DNA from: Terriglobales bacterium
Lineage (GTDB): Bacteria; Acidobacteriota; Terriglobia; Terriglobales; Acidobacteriaceae
Assembly: GCA_025934735.1 (NCBI GenBank)
Contig: JAICWP010000002.1
Span: 186,001 to 250,000 of the forward strand
Reading direction: 5' to 3'
DNA length: 64,000 bases
Under the pieces are notes generated by a model, which ran no database searches, was not told where the DNA came from, and was given only the letters and a program-made list of their open reading frames with translations. Position 1 is the first letter of the stretch. The number at the start of each line of letters is the position of its first letter. Shown piece after piece: positions 24,398 through 34,300 of the stretch. A program made the translations under genes and the position numbers.

Positions 24398-27300
24398 ACC
24401 GCCTTCCTGAGGGCATCTGTAACGGCCTGCGCTTGATCACTTATGGGGAGGACGATTGAGATAATGGTCCCGCTCTTACCTTCTGTCGTTCTGCTCCATA
24501 TCCGAATGGAACCGGAATATCGATCGACAATGGTCTTGCAAATCCATAATCCGAGGCCGGTGCCCACGTCTTTCTTTGTCGTGAAGAAAGGCTCGAATAT
24601 TCGGCCCCGCACTGCGTCCGGTATACCCGGTCCGGAATCCGCGACGGTGAGCCGTACGACTTTCGAGAATAGGCCGTTCTTGGTAGCCGCCGAGACCCGG
24701 ACTCGAATTCGGCCGCCGCTCTCCACGGCGTCAATACTGTTGCTCAAAACATTGCCGGCCAGTTGACGGAGTTCGCTCGGGACCGCATAGATCTCTGGAT
24801 CCTCCTTGATCTCCGAGCGGACAGTGACGCCTTTGTTACGCGCTCTGGTTGCAAAAACCGAAATCGTGGACTCCACGATGGAACCCAAGGTTAGGGCGAC
24901 TGGCGTCTTTGACTCCCGGTAAAACCCGAGTGTCTGCTTGGTGAGGTGAGAAACACGCTCCAGTTCCTCTTCTGCGCTGGTCAGAAACTCCCGAACTTCG
25001 CCTCGTACAGCACGCTGTTTACTCAGATAGATCAAGTTCATGACGGCTGCGAGCGGGTTATTAATCTCGTGAGCGACCGTGGCCGCCAGGCGCCCTACCG
25101 CGGCCAGCCTCTCGGTAGTGCGCAGCGCCTCCTCGGCTTGCTTCTGTTGTGTGATGTCACGGGAAACGTTCGCAGCACCGATCACATTGCCTGCTTCGTC
25201 GCGAATGGGCGAAACAGTTACGGAGACTTGAATGCGTGCTCCGCTCTTGGTTAGTCGCACTGTTTCGAAGTGGTCCACCCTCTCACCGCGACCAATAGCA
25301 GCGAGGATGGTATGTTCGTCCTGTTGTAGTTCGGGGGGAACGATGGCCGTAATGGGCCGGCCAATCATCTCCTGAGCCGAGTAACCAAACAGCCTTTCCG
25401 CCGCCGGATTCCAAGCGGTAACGATGCCCTGCAGGTCCTTGCTCACGATCGCATCGTCGGACGATTCAACGATGGCCGCGAGCTTTTGCGAAGCGAACAG
25501 CGCGGTTTGGAGCTTTTTCTGAACTTCCACTTCCGAGCTTACATCCGTATTGGTACCAAACCACCGGGTGAGCTTTCGATGCTGGTCCCGAACCGGCGTG
25601 ACGCGGGTCAGGAATGGCCGGAACTGTCCATCGGCTCCACGAATCGGAAACGTCATTTCGAACGGTTCAGCAGTCGCGATCGACCGCTTCCATCGTTCCA
25701 TGACGGTCGGTAGCACCTCTGGATCGTGTACCGATTGCCAGCCCCAGCCTTCCATCTGCTCAGGCGTAGTTCCGGTGTATTCATACCAGCGCTGGTTGTA
25801 CCAGAAGATCCACCCGTCCGGATTTGCCATCCATACCAGGGTAGGCATGGAGTTAGCCAATCCGCGGAACTCCATCTCGCTCTGCCGCAGCGCTTCCTCC
25901 GCCTGCTTGCGGTCGGTGATGTCACGTGCAAATCCGGTGAAATAGTGCTTGCCCGCCTTCGTGTACTCGCCGAACGAGACTTCCAGGGGTATTTCGCGAC
26001 CGTCCTTATGCAGGCCTGGCAACTCCGTCGCTTCCCAATTCAGGTGCCGGTGTCCCGTTTCAACATACCGCCGCAGACCGGCTTCATGCACGCGCCGCAT
26101 GTAGTCGGGCATCAACATGGTGAGGTTCTTGCCGGTCAGTTCCTCGGGCGTGTATCCGAACACGTCCGCTGTTGCCGAGTTAGCGAATAGTATCGTGCTG
26201 CTCTCATCAATCGATACGATAGCGTCGGACGCCGTCTCGGCTACGGTGCGATAGCGCTCTTCACTCTCGCGTACCTCCTCGGCGGCGATTCGCAACTTCT
26301 CTGCCGCTTCCTTTTGGTCGTGAATGTCAAGGCAGCCTCCGACATACCCCTCGAATGTGCCGTCGGCGGTGAAGCGGGGCACGCCACGGTCCAAGATCCA
26401 GCGGTATTGCCCACTGTGATGCCGCAGGCGATACTCCATCGCGAATGAGCTGCGCGCATCGAAGTTGCTGACGTAGATTTCCAGGCAGCGGTCGAAGTCA
26501 TCCGGATGGACGTTTTCGGCCCAGCCATTGCCCGCTTCCTGCTCCAGAGTGCGGCCCACAAAATCCAGCCATCCCTTGTTGAAGTAGTAGCAAAGTTTGT
26601 CGGTGCCGGACATCCACACCATGATGGGTGATGCATCGGTGATCACACGAATACGCTGCTCGCTTTCGCGCAGGGCCTGTTCCGCAAGTTTGCGTTCCGT
26701 TGCGTCGCGAGTCACAGCCAGTTGCACGAGCGAGCCATCCGGCCTCCGCAGCGGCGCCGCATGTGTTTCCATATGCCGCCGCTCGCCTTTCAGCCCGATG
26801 ATGTCAAACTCGAGCGAGCCTCGTTCGCCCTGGCAGATGCGTTCGTTGAATTCGCGGAAGCGCTCACGATCGTGCGGCGCAATCACGTCATAGATGTTCT
26901 TTCCGAGAACTGCTTCAGCGCAATCGGCGCCGACCATCGAAAGTCCTGCTGCATTCATTTGCAGCAAAGTGCCGTCCAATGCGACCAGTTTGACGCACTC
27001 GGGTGTGGTTTCGATGATCGCGCGCAACCGTTGCTCACTTTCCTCAATTTGTCGGCGCGCGAGTACCTTGTCGGTCACTTCCACCGCATAAACCAAGACA
27101 CCGTCGATTGCGCCTTCGGCATTCCGGATCGGTTGGTAAACGAAATCGAAGTAAGCTTCTTCCGGCGTGCCGGTATGGCCGCGATTCAGCTTCGATTTCA
27201 TTTCGCGGCCGATGTACGCCTGCCCGGAGCGATACACCTGGTAGACGAGCTTGGGAAACCGCTGCGTTCGAATCTCGGGCAAGCTTTCAACCAGGGTTTT

Positions 27301-27921
27301 ACCGATGAAATCAGAGGCGCTGCTGCGGCCCGTAACTTGAATGTAGTTGTCGTTCACATAACTCCATCGATGATCGGGCCCTGACAGCACCCCGATAGCC
27401 GCTGGAGCTTGCGCAAGCAGTTCTTCAAGTCGATGTTGTTCGAATTCCGCCTTCATCCGTAGCCGTACGGTCTGCACAGCCACAGCAGCTTGATTCGCGG
27501 CGACGGACAGCAGCAAGCTCTCGGCTTCACTCGGAAAATGCGGATTGGAGCAACCGACTGCGACGAAACCGCCGTCGGTGGAAAGCCCGATCGGATAGAT
27601 CGCTACGCGCAGTGGCGAGGCCCAGCGTGAGCGTTCGACAGTTTCGATGATGACCCTATCACTGCCGTGTTCCGCTCGGAGCTGACGGACTTCGGCTTCG
27701 AAACCGGCGCGTTTCGCGGCTCGAACGCCTTCGTACACACCTCCCACGTGCAGCGCAACGTAGACGGTCTCGGCGCGTAACGTGTGGAGGAGGATGTCAG
27801 CCACACCGTCCGCGATATGCGGCAGATCGCGACCCACCCAGCCTGCCGGCGTTGTCGCCAAAGCCACCAGATCGCGAATGAGTCGGCGTAGTTCCCGAGT
27901 TTCCGTATCGTGCTGTGGCAC
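24394..27921 (-). CDS. Soluble six-PAS sensor histidine kinase
   Basis: A 1175-residue protein with no membrane helix. An N-terminal GAF-like region (about residues 15-150, GGFVAVGCSNPHFPSEAESLLLSVAANQAAVAV) comes first. Six PAS domains follow, at about 165-295, 300-415, 425-545, 560-680, 690-810 and 825-945, several followed by PAC-type sequence such as GVLVYAVEVTDK. HisKA has H951 in VAHEINNPLAAVMNL. HATPase has N-box NVLSNSIDA, DSGPGIPD and GTGLGL. PAS4 (DAIVSIDESSTILFANSATADVFGYTPEEL) resembles the FixL/PAS_4 type, but haem binding cannot be read out. It follows the third MEDS gene by 14 bases. Confidence 0.92.
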   Translation of the reverse strand: MPQHDTETRELRRLIRDLVALATTPAGWVGRDLPHIADGVADILLHTLRAETVYVALHVGGVYEGVRAAKRAGFEAEVRQLRAEHGSDRVIIETVERSRWASPLRVAIYPIGLSTDGGFVAVGCSNPHFPSEAESLLLSVAANQAAVAVQTVRLRMKAEFEQHRLEELLAQAPAAIGVLSGPDHRWSYVNDNYIQVTGRSSASDFIGKTLVESLPEIRTQRFPKLVYQVYRSGQAYIGREMKSKLNRGHTGTPEEAYFDFVYQPIRNAEGAIDGVLVYAVEVTDKVLARRQIEESEQRLRAIIETTPECVKLVALDGTLLQMNAAGLSMVGADCAEAVLGKNIYDVIAPHDRERFREFNERICQGERGSLEFDIIGLKGERRHMETHAAPLRRPDGSLVQLAVTRDATERKLAEQALRESEQRIRVITDASPIMVWMSGTDKLCYYFNKGWLDFVGRTLEQEAGNGWAENVHPDDFDRCLEIYVSNFDARSSFAMEYRLRHHSGQYRWILDRGVPRFTADGTFEGYVGGCLDIHDQKEAAEKLRIAAEEVRESEERYRTVAETASDAIVSIDESSTILFANSATADVFGYTPEELTGKNLTMLMPDYMRRVHEAGLRRYVETGHRHLNWEATELPGLHKDGREIPLEVSFGEYTKAGKHYFTGFARDITDRKQAEEALRQSEMEFRGLANSMPTLVWMANPDGWIFWYNQRWYEYTGTTPEQMEGWGWQSVHDPEVLPTVMERWKRSIATAEPFEMTFPIRGADGQFRPFLTRVTPVRDQHRKLTRWFGTNTDVSSEVEVQKKLQTALFASQKLAAIVESSDDAIVSKDLQGIVTAWNPAAERLFGYSAQEMIGRPITAIVPPELQQDEHTILAAIGRGERVDHFETVRLTKSGARIQVSVTVSPIRDEAGNVIGAANVSRDITQQKQAEEALRTTERLAAVGRLAATVAHEINNPLAAVMNLIYLSKQRAVRGEVREFLTSAEEELERVSHLTKQTLGFYRESKTPVALTLGSIVESTISVFATRARNKGVTVRSEIKEDPEIYAVPSELRQLAGNVLSNSIDAVESGGRIRVRVSAATKNGLFSKVVRLTVADSGPGIPDAVRGRIFEPFFTTKKDVGTGLGLWICKTIVDRYSGSIRIWSRTTEGKSGTIISIVLPISDQAQAVTDALRKAV

Positions 27922-27935
27922 GTCGAAATATCACC

Positions 27936-28583
27936 TCACGCAATCGCACGCGAGCTGTACGCGCCGCGTTCGCGAAGTTCCGCGAGGAACTCGGCTGGCG
28001 GTACGAAAAACGGGTTTCTCTGCAGCACACCCCCCAGAATCACCATGGGGTGCGTCCGCAAAATATCCATTGCGATCCCGGCGCCAAACTTGGCGCAGTC
28101 ATACGTTCATATGACGGGGTCTTTGTACTTCGGCAGTATGAAATTCAAGCGCGTTTCGTATTCGACGAGGTCATCGACGCCGGGGAAATCTTCGAGTGCC
28201 CATTCCATGTGGGCTACCAGCCGAGTAAGTGTGTAGCCCTCGGCGGGTCCCGACGAAAGCACCTCTTCAATCAAGGCCAACATCCGATCTTGGTCGAAAT
28301 GGCCATCCCTGAGATAAGCGTCTTGCCAGCGCTTCACCACGAGCTGCCCGCGCGAAGTTGTGGCATCCGCGTCGATCCCGGCGCTGCGCAGCCGAGCCAA
28401 ATGATCCTCCATCAGGCGCGGATCAACGATGTGAAAAGCCTTCTCCCCACGTTCAATGCCTTCGCGGATGAACGGCAACAGAACGCGGTACTCCTCATCG
28501 GTGGAATGGAAGAACGCGCAGATGTGGCGCTCGATTCCGAGCGTAGCGTTGGCAAAGTGGATTGGCTGTTCGGCAGACGCCAT
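27936..28583 (-). pseudogene. MEDS-domain protein copy 3 with in-frame UGA (nonsense or recoded)
   Basis: From ATG 28583 (GAGGTG upstream, same leader as the other MEDS genes) the frame reads HICAFFHSTDEEYRVLLPFI, GIERGEKAFHIVDP and VAHMEWALEDFPGVDDLVEYE, then YKDPVI and a TGA at 28109-28107. The same frame stays open for 56 more codons to 27936: TYDCAKFGAGIAMDILRT, then HPMVILGGVLQRNPFFVPPA, the expected C-terminal part of the MEDS domain. As I recall family members, the TGA position holds Cys (ICxYD). A 7-bp-arm inverted repeat GCGCCAA/TTGGCGC lies 11 bases downstream. So it is either a recent nonsense mutation or a selenocysteine candidate. Confidence 0.75.
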
Positions 28584-28945
28584 CGCATTGCACCTCATTG
28601 AAATGTCGTGCGGAAGTCGGCAAGAAATACTTTGCCGGTGATCTGATGCGGGCAGAACAAGATTGGTTGCTTTAGTAATTGTACCGGGCATCTCCAGGTC
28701 GCGACTCGACACAAAACCTGCAGCCCCCACTCACACCGCACTACAAATCGGGCCACGGCCAGGGATTCTACATCACCCTAGAAACTGAGTTCCAGAGTGT
28801 GTATGACTACGGATGCTTGGTGGGCAAAAGCTGAGCTGTTGAACCGGATTTCCGCTTGCGACTTGCAGGAAGGATGGTAGCGCTACTGAACCTGTGAGAA
28901 ATCCAAAGTCAGCCAAGCGCCGGGGAGCGGATCACCCAGGTGAGG
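28584..28945. other. Intergenic, no gene recognised
   Basis: About 360 bases upstream of copy 3 of the MEDS genes on one side and of the recD2-like remnant on the other. Any open frames are short and lack motifs. Promoters for the MEDS-kinase operon must lie in its left part, but I see no convincing -35/-10 pair. Confidence 0.4.
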
Positions 28946-29067
28946 CTAGAGGTGAAGCGCTACGCGAGACCGTGCTGTTCCCCCACAACCACCTGATCAT
29001 AGCCGGGCAGTGCGCATCTTCAAGACCTACGGCGCCGGCGAGCAGGCAATCGCGAAAATCTGGTGTT
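28946..29067 (+). pseudogene. Decayed fragment of a RecD2-like helicase
   Basis: Two adjoining frames together read ALRETVLFPHNH and then HSRAVRIFKTYGAGEQAIAKIW before a stop at about 29066. I recognise the RecD2 helix-hairpin-helix region, in which an FLHxHGVSxxxAVRIYKTYG-like stretch is followed by NPYRLA; here the sequence stops just before that. Nothing else of the gene, about 2.2 kb when complete, is present. Short match, so moderate confidence. Confidence 0.4.
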
Positions 29068-29079
29068 AGAATCCGAATC

Positions 29080-30126
29080 ATGTCCGCAACATCCTCAACA
29101 TCCGCTACCCCGACGCAGCAGCGTCCGCAAGTGTCTCCGTTCCGCCTTTTCCAAGCAATTAATGCCTACCAGCTGACGGACGCTATCCGGAGTGCAATAG
29201 AACTCGACATCTTTACGGCGATTGGCGCCGGTCACAGCACACCGGTTGCGATCGCGCGGCAGTGTGGGGTGGCGGAACGTGGCGCACGGATCCTTTGCGA
29301 TTTTCTAGTTGTCAATGGGTTTCTTACGAAGTCTTGTCAGGAATACGCGCTGACGGACGACAGTGCGACATTTCTCGACCGTAAGTCACCTGCATACATG
29401 GGAACGTGTACGCGCTTTCTTCTCAACGACTCACTCCGTAAGCACTTTCATGGACTATCGGATGCGGTACGCTACGGCGGCGCCAATGACCGCACTGCTG
29501 TTGAGGCAGAATCACCCATCTGGGTTGATTTCGCGCGTTCCATGGCCCCCATGATGATGGTGGCGTCGCAGGAATTGGCGAAACTCGTCATCGCAAACGA
29601 CACCCGCCGCCCGCTGAAGGTGCTAGATATTGCGGCCGGACACGGTCTGTTCGGGATTGCTGTACTGCGCGCTAACCCGAACGCTAAGGTCACCGCGGTG
29701 GATTGGAACAACGTGCTCGAAGTGGCGCGCGAAAATGCGGAGAAGTTTGGGGTCACCCAGCGTTACACAACACTACCGGGCAGCATCTTCGACGTGGATA
29801 TCGGCTCCGGGTACGATTTGGTGCTCATTCCGAACTTCTTGCACCACTTCGACGTGGAGACGAATGAAAAGCTACTACGGAAGTTGTACACCGGACTGCT
29901 GCCGGGCGGCCGAGTCGCTACTCTCGAATTCGTCCCCAATGACGACCGGGTCACTCCGCCGATGCCAGCGACGTTCGCGCTGATCATGCTGGCCGAGACT
30001 CCGTCGGGAGACGCGTATACGCGTACGGAACTCGAAAGCATGATGCGCCATGCGGGCTTTACTGCCCACGAGTTTCATCCTATGCCGCCGTCACCCCACT
30101 CCGTGCTGATTTCACGGCGTGAATAG
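29080..30126 (+). CDS. SAM-dependent O-methyltransferase
   Basis: Using the ATG at 29080 the protein is 348 residues; an upstream extension would only translate the recD2 remnant. The N-terminal helical dimerisation domain (FRLFQAINAYQLTDAIRSAIELDIFTAI) contains a winged-helix-like part. The Rossmann domain has motif I VLDIAAGHGLFGIAVLRANP, VTAVDWNNVLEVARENAEKFGV, FLHHFDVETNEKLLRKLYTGLLPGGR and TPSGDAYTRTELESMMRHAGF. This is the acetylserotonin/hydroxyneurosporene O-methyltransferase-like family that methylates hydroxyls on small molecules. Single gene; substrate unknown. Confidence 0.87.
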   Translation: MSATSSTSATPTQQRPQVSPFRLFQAINAYQLTDAIRSAIELDIFTAIGAGHSTPVAIARQCGVAERGARILCDFLVVNGFLTKSCQEYALTDDSATFLDRKSPAYMGTCTRFLLNDSLRKHFHGLSDAVRYGGANDRTAVEAESPIWVDFARSMAPMMMVASQELAKLVIANDTRRPLKVLDIAAGHGLFGIAVLRANPNAKVTAVDWNNVLEVARENAEKFGVTQRYTTLPGSIFDVDIGSGYDLVLIPNFLHHFDVETNEKLLRKLYTGLLPGGRVATLEFVPNDDRVTPPMPATFALIMLAETPSGDAYTRTELESMMRHAGFTAHEFHPMPPSPHSVLISRRE

Positions 30127-30210
30127 ACGCGTGCAAATTTTAGCTCGGGCGGTATTTATCGCTTGCTCTTGACGACTCTTAATCTGTGCTGATCAAAAAA
30201 AACTTCCCCG

Positions 30211-30993
30211 TCAGTGTTTTCTGACCGAGATAACCGAGGCGGTGTAGCGGTCGCCGCGCAACAACGAGACACTGTATTCGATGGGAATCTGCTGGGTGTC
30301 ATAGGTGGTTTCTTTGATCATCAGCAGTGCGCTACCGGCCACCGTCTGCAGGATAGCGGCATCTTCTTCCCTGGCGGTGACGGCTCCGATAATCTCTTCC
30401 GCCCAGTGCAGCTTGCGTTTGTAGATGTGTTCCACAATGTGATACAGAGACTGCTGTTCCAAGTCCTGCCGTTCCATGCCGGAAAACAGGCGAGCGGGCA
30501 TGTGGCTGGTGACAATGGCCACTGGCTGGGAATTGACGAAACGGAGCCGGCGAAGGCGGTAGATGCGTTCTCCGGGGCCGAGCTTCAACGCCTGGGCGAC
30601 TTCCAATTCCGCTTCCTGCAGATCAGCGGAAAGCAGTTTGGCCGAAGGCGCTAATCCGCGGCGCCGCATTTCTTCACCGAAGCCACGGAGTTGCTGGAAG
30701 TTCCAGGGCACGCGCCCGGAGCCGATGACGGGACGTTTGCCCCGCGCTATGACCAGCAGTCCTTCGGAGCGCAGCTTCTGGAAAGCTTGCCGTACGGGCA
30801 TCTTGCTGATGCCGAGCAGGCGCGCGATTTCCCCTTCCGAGCAAAATATCTGGCCTTCGAGCAGCTTCGCCTCTTTGATCAGGGAGCGCACCTGGTCAAC
30901 AATTTGTTCATAAAACGGGACAAAGCTGTTGCTATCCAGGACGAGATGCAATTGCTCCGCCTTGACTTGCTGGACCATTTGCGGCGTTGCCAT
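30211..30993 (-). CDS. GntR-family regulator with UTRA ligand domain
   Basis: The ATG at 30993 follows a perfect AGGAGG with five-base spacing, so I choose it over 31011. 260 residues. The winged helix-turn-helix (about residues 25-90) reads PFYEQIVDQVRSLIKEAKLLEGQIF and EGEIARLLGISKMPVRQAFQKLRSEGLL. The UTRA domain (about 100-255) has PWNFQQLRGFGEEMRRRGLAPSAKLL and IPIEYSVSLLRGDRY. UTRA members usually sense sugar phosphates, often amino-sugar phosphates (NagR/DasR type). It is divergent from the carbohydrate operon at 31319 and shares an operator-like motif with it, so it is likely the local repressor and autoregulated. Confidence 0.9.
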   Translation of the reverse strand: MATPQMVQQVKAEQLHLVLDSNSFVPFYEQIVDQVRSLIKEAKLLEGQIFCSEGEIARLLGISKMPVRQAFQKLRSEGLLVIARGKRPVIGSGRVPWNFQQLRGFGEEMRRRGLAPSAKLLSADLQEAELEVAQALKLGPGERIYRLRRLRFVNSQPVAIVTSHMPARLFSGMERQDLEQQSLYHIVEHIYKRKLHWAEEIIGAVTAREEDAAILQTVAGSALLMIKETTYDTQQIPIEYSVSLLRGDRYTASVISVRKH

Positions 30994-31010
30994 CCGACCT
31001 CCTATCAACA

Positions 31011-31030
31011 TTACATACTATGTATATACC
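31011..31030 (-). promoter_or_regulatory. Candidate GntR operator, upstream of gntR
   Basis: A perfect inverted repeat TACATA-C-TATGTA at 31012-31024, extended on the minus strand as GGTATATACATAGTATGTAA. It lies 18-38 bases before the gntR start. The half GTATATACATA matches GTATATGCATA at 31182-31192. Confidence 0.6.
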
Positions 31031-31173
31031 TGACTAGCAAGCGTCGGTTCTCGGCTCAGCAGATAGTTTTCCTCTGCACGGGAAAGTTTGTATAAGTCTT
31101 CTTGTAATTAGATAGTTATGCGCTAGCTTCGTTCCCCACGAGCGGTTAAGCGCATCAGCCGAGCATTTTACGG

Positions 31174-31194
31174 TTGACACCGTATATGCATATG
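31174..31194 (+). promoter_or_regulatory. Candidate GntR operator and -35 box of the carbohydrate operon
   Basis: TTGACA at 31174-31179 is a good -35 element, immediately followed by GTATATGCATATG (31182-31194) with the 10-base palindrome ATATGCATAT. Binding there would block RNA polymerase. A clear -10 at 17-base spacing is not present. The start codon of the receptor gene is 125 bases downstream. Confidence 0.5.
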
Positions 31195-31318
31195 TTGTTT
31201 TCATTGCTCTCAAGCTGACAAAACACCGGTGGGAGCCTCGGGTCGCCTAGGCGGCAGAACAGCGCTAACGGCGCGAGCGGGGTGGGTATCCTCCATCCGG
31301 GCGTGAAGGAGATTCATC

Positions 31319-34300
31319 ATGGCGGGCAGAAGCAACCTTAGCAAGGCGTGCAAGTACACAAGTGTTCTGGCCGGAATCGTAGGGCTGATCCTCGCCTGCG
31401 CCACTCCGAATGCAGCGCAGGTCGCCTCCGGCAGCATTGTGGGCGCGGTGCGCGACGCTTCCGGCGCGGTAGTTACGGAAGCAGCGGTCACGGTCCGCAA
31501 CACGGAAACAGGAATCGCGCGGGAAGTTAAGACCAATCGCGAAGGCGGCTACGTGGTCACGCTGCTGCAGCCCGGCACCTATACGGTGACCGTGGAGCGC
31601 GAAGGATTCAAGAAGGCCGTGCAGCCCGCCTTTAAGCTGGACGTAAACCAGACCACGCGCGTGGACATCACGCTGGCGGTTGGCTCCGTAACCGAGTCTG
31701 TAGAGGTCAGCGCGGCTGAGCCGCTGGTGGAATCACAGACCTCATCGGTGGGACAGGTGCTGGAGGGCAGCCGCGTGCACGCACTCCCTTTGAATGGGCG
31801 CAACTTCGTAGAACTGTCTTATCTCACACCCGGAGTCAATTCCGGCCCCTCGGGCATTGTTCAGCAAGGCGGCATTCCGGAAAATGAGCGTGGCAGTGGC
31901 GCTATCCAGGCCAACGGGCTCACGGCGACCAACAACAACTTTCTGCTCAATGGTTTCGACAACAACGAGCAGCAAATCGGCTTTGAAGTCATCCAGCCTT
32001 CCATTGACGCCATCCAGGAGTTCAAGGTCCAGACCAATAATTTCGGTGCTGATATCGGCCGTGGTGGGGCGGTAGTGAACGTGGTCCTGAAGTCCGGGAC
32101 CAACCAGTTCCACGGCAGTGCTTTCGAATTTCTTCGCAACTCTGCCATGGACGCCAAGAACTACTTCGACGATCCCACCTTGCCCATTCCCGGTTTCAAG
32201 CAGAACCAGTTTGGGGGGACTTTCGGTGGCCCCATTATCAAGAACCGGACGTTCTTCTTTGGAGATTACCAGGGCACGCGCATCCGTCAGGCGCAGACGA
32301 ACCTCTCGATTGTCCCGAGCCTGGCCGAGCGTACAGGGGACTTTTCCGATTTGCTGACGGGGAAAATCGATCCGAATACCGGCAAGGACTACGGCCAGAT
32401 TTATGATCCGACGACAACGACCACGAACCTGCAGCGGCAGGCATTCACTGGAAACATCATTCCAGCGGCGAGCCTCGATCCCGCCGCGCTGAAGGTCATC
32501 AACCTTTATCCGGCTCCCAACCGGCCGGGCCAGGCATTCAATTTCCTCTACAATCCCGTGCTGAGCAACAACCAGGATTCCTTCGACCTCCGGCTTGACC
32601 ACCAGCTAACGCCCAAGGACAGCTTTTTCGCCACCTTCAGTTTCGGCAACGTGTCCAACACGCGGCCGGACCCATTGCCTGGACTGGCGGGAGGCGGCAC
32701 CTTCTCTGGCCACGTGAATAACCTCGCCCGGTCGGCTGGTCTCAGCGACGTGCACACCTTCTCCTCGAACAAGATCAATGAAATTAAGCTGGGCTACACC
32801 CGCTATGTAGTCGAGGCCACTCCCAACTTCGCCGGCCAAAATGTTGCCGGGCAAGTGGGTATTCCCGGAATATTTGACCCCAACAATCCACTGGCCACCG
32901 GGGGTTTGCCTTTTATCGGCTTCACTACGGTAGCGCCGCTCGGAACTACGGATTGGTTTCCAGAGTTTCTGCGCGAGAACAACTATCAGTTAATTGATTC
33001 CTTCACTCTCGTCCACGGCCGGCATTCCTTCAAGATTGGAGGGGACCTCAAACGGCGGCAGCACGGGTTCTTCCAGACGCAAAACTCGCGCGGAGATTTC
33101 TATTTTGACCCCTTGATGACGGAAAATCTTGGCGACGGTTCCGGTGGGAGCGATGTTGCCAGTTTCCTGCTCGGCTATCCCAGTTCCGCATTTCGTGACG
33201 GACAAAAGGGCACGTTCGGAATGCGGTGGTGGGAGTTCAGTTCCTACTTCATGGACGACTTCCGCGCCAGTTCGCGGCTGACCCTGAATCTTGGGTTGCG
33301 CTATGACCTGTTCACGCCCATGGTGGAGCAGCACAACCGTCTGGCCAATTTTGATTTTGCTACCGGACAATTCGTAGCCCCTGGCATGCCCGGTGTGAGC
33401 GCTTCCGGAAATGTGGTCACCGACAAAAACAATTTTGGTCCCAGGGTCGGGTTCGCCTGGACACCGTGGAACGAAAAAACCGTGGTCCGTGGCGGGTACG
33501 GCATCTTTTATGATGTTCAGGCCGACCAGAATGACGCCGAACTGGCCTACAATCCTACCGGTTTATTCTTCAGCCAGAACATAACTGCGAATCCTGCAAA
33601 TATCCCCACAACAAGGCTGTCCACCGGGCTGCCTACTCCCGTGTACCCGACCTTGCAAGATCCTTCGGGACGGGCGAGCGCGGCGCTCTTCAACAACAGG
33701 ACAGCTTACATTGAGGAGTGGAACCTGAACGTCCAGCGCTCGCTGTCGAATACCGCGGTGCTGCAGGTGGCGTACGTCGGGACCCACGGAGTGAAGCTTT
33801 CAACCCTCAGCAATCTGAACCAGCCGCACCTGCCTTTAGATTCCAATTTTTCTGATCCCACCGGCAACTTCGGACGGCCTTATTTCAGTACAGTGCCGAA
33901 TATCGGCCCCATCCGAACGATGCAGAACCAGGCCGGTTCGATCTCCCACAGCCTTCAGGTCAGGTTTGAAAAGCGCTTTGCACGCGATTGGAGCATGCTT
34001 AGCGCTTACACCTGGCAGCACACCATTGGGCAAGTCACCGAGAACGAGTGGGAGGAGCCGCAGAACACTTACAACCGGAAAGCGGAACGCGGCAACAACC
34101 CTCCTGATTTCCGGCATCAGTTCACTTCCGCCTGGTCTTATGAGCTGCCGTTCGGGCCGGGAAAAAGGTATCTGGCCGGGCAGGGGCCAGCCCACTGGCT
34201 GGTAGGTGGCTGGCAACTGAACGGGATCATCGCCATGTACTCGGGACAGGCCTTTAACCCTGTGCTTTCGTTCGACCCCACGAACACCGGGAGTGGCGGC

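Noticed and set aside
28894-29079. 62-residue N-terminal extension of the O-methyltransferase
   Set aside because: It translates the recD2 remnant in one frame and lacks any family similarity; the ATG at 29080 begins the expected domain.
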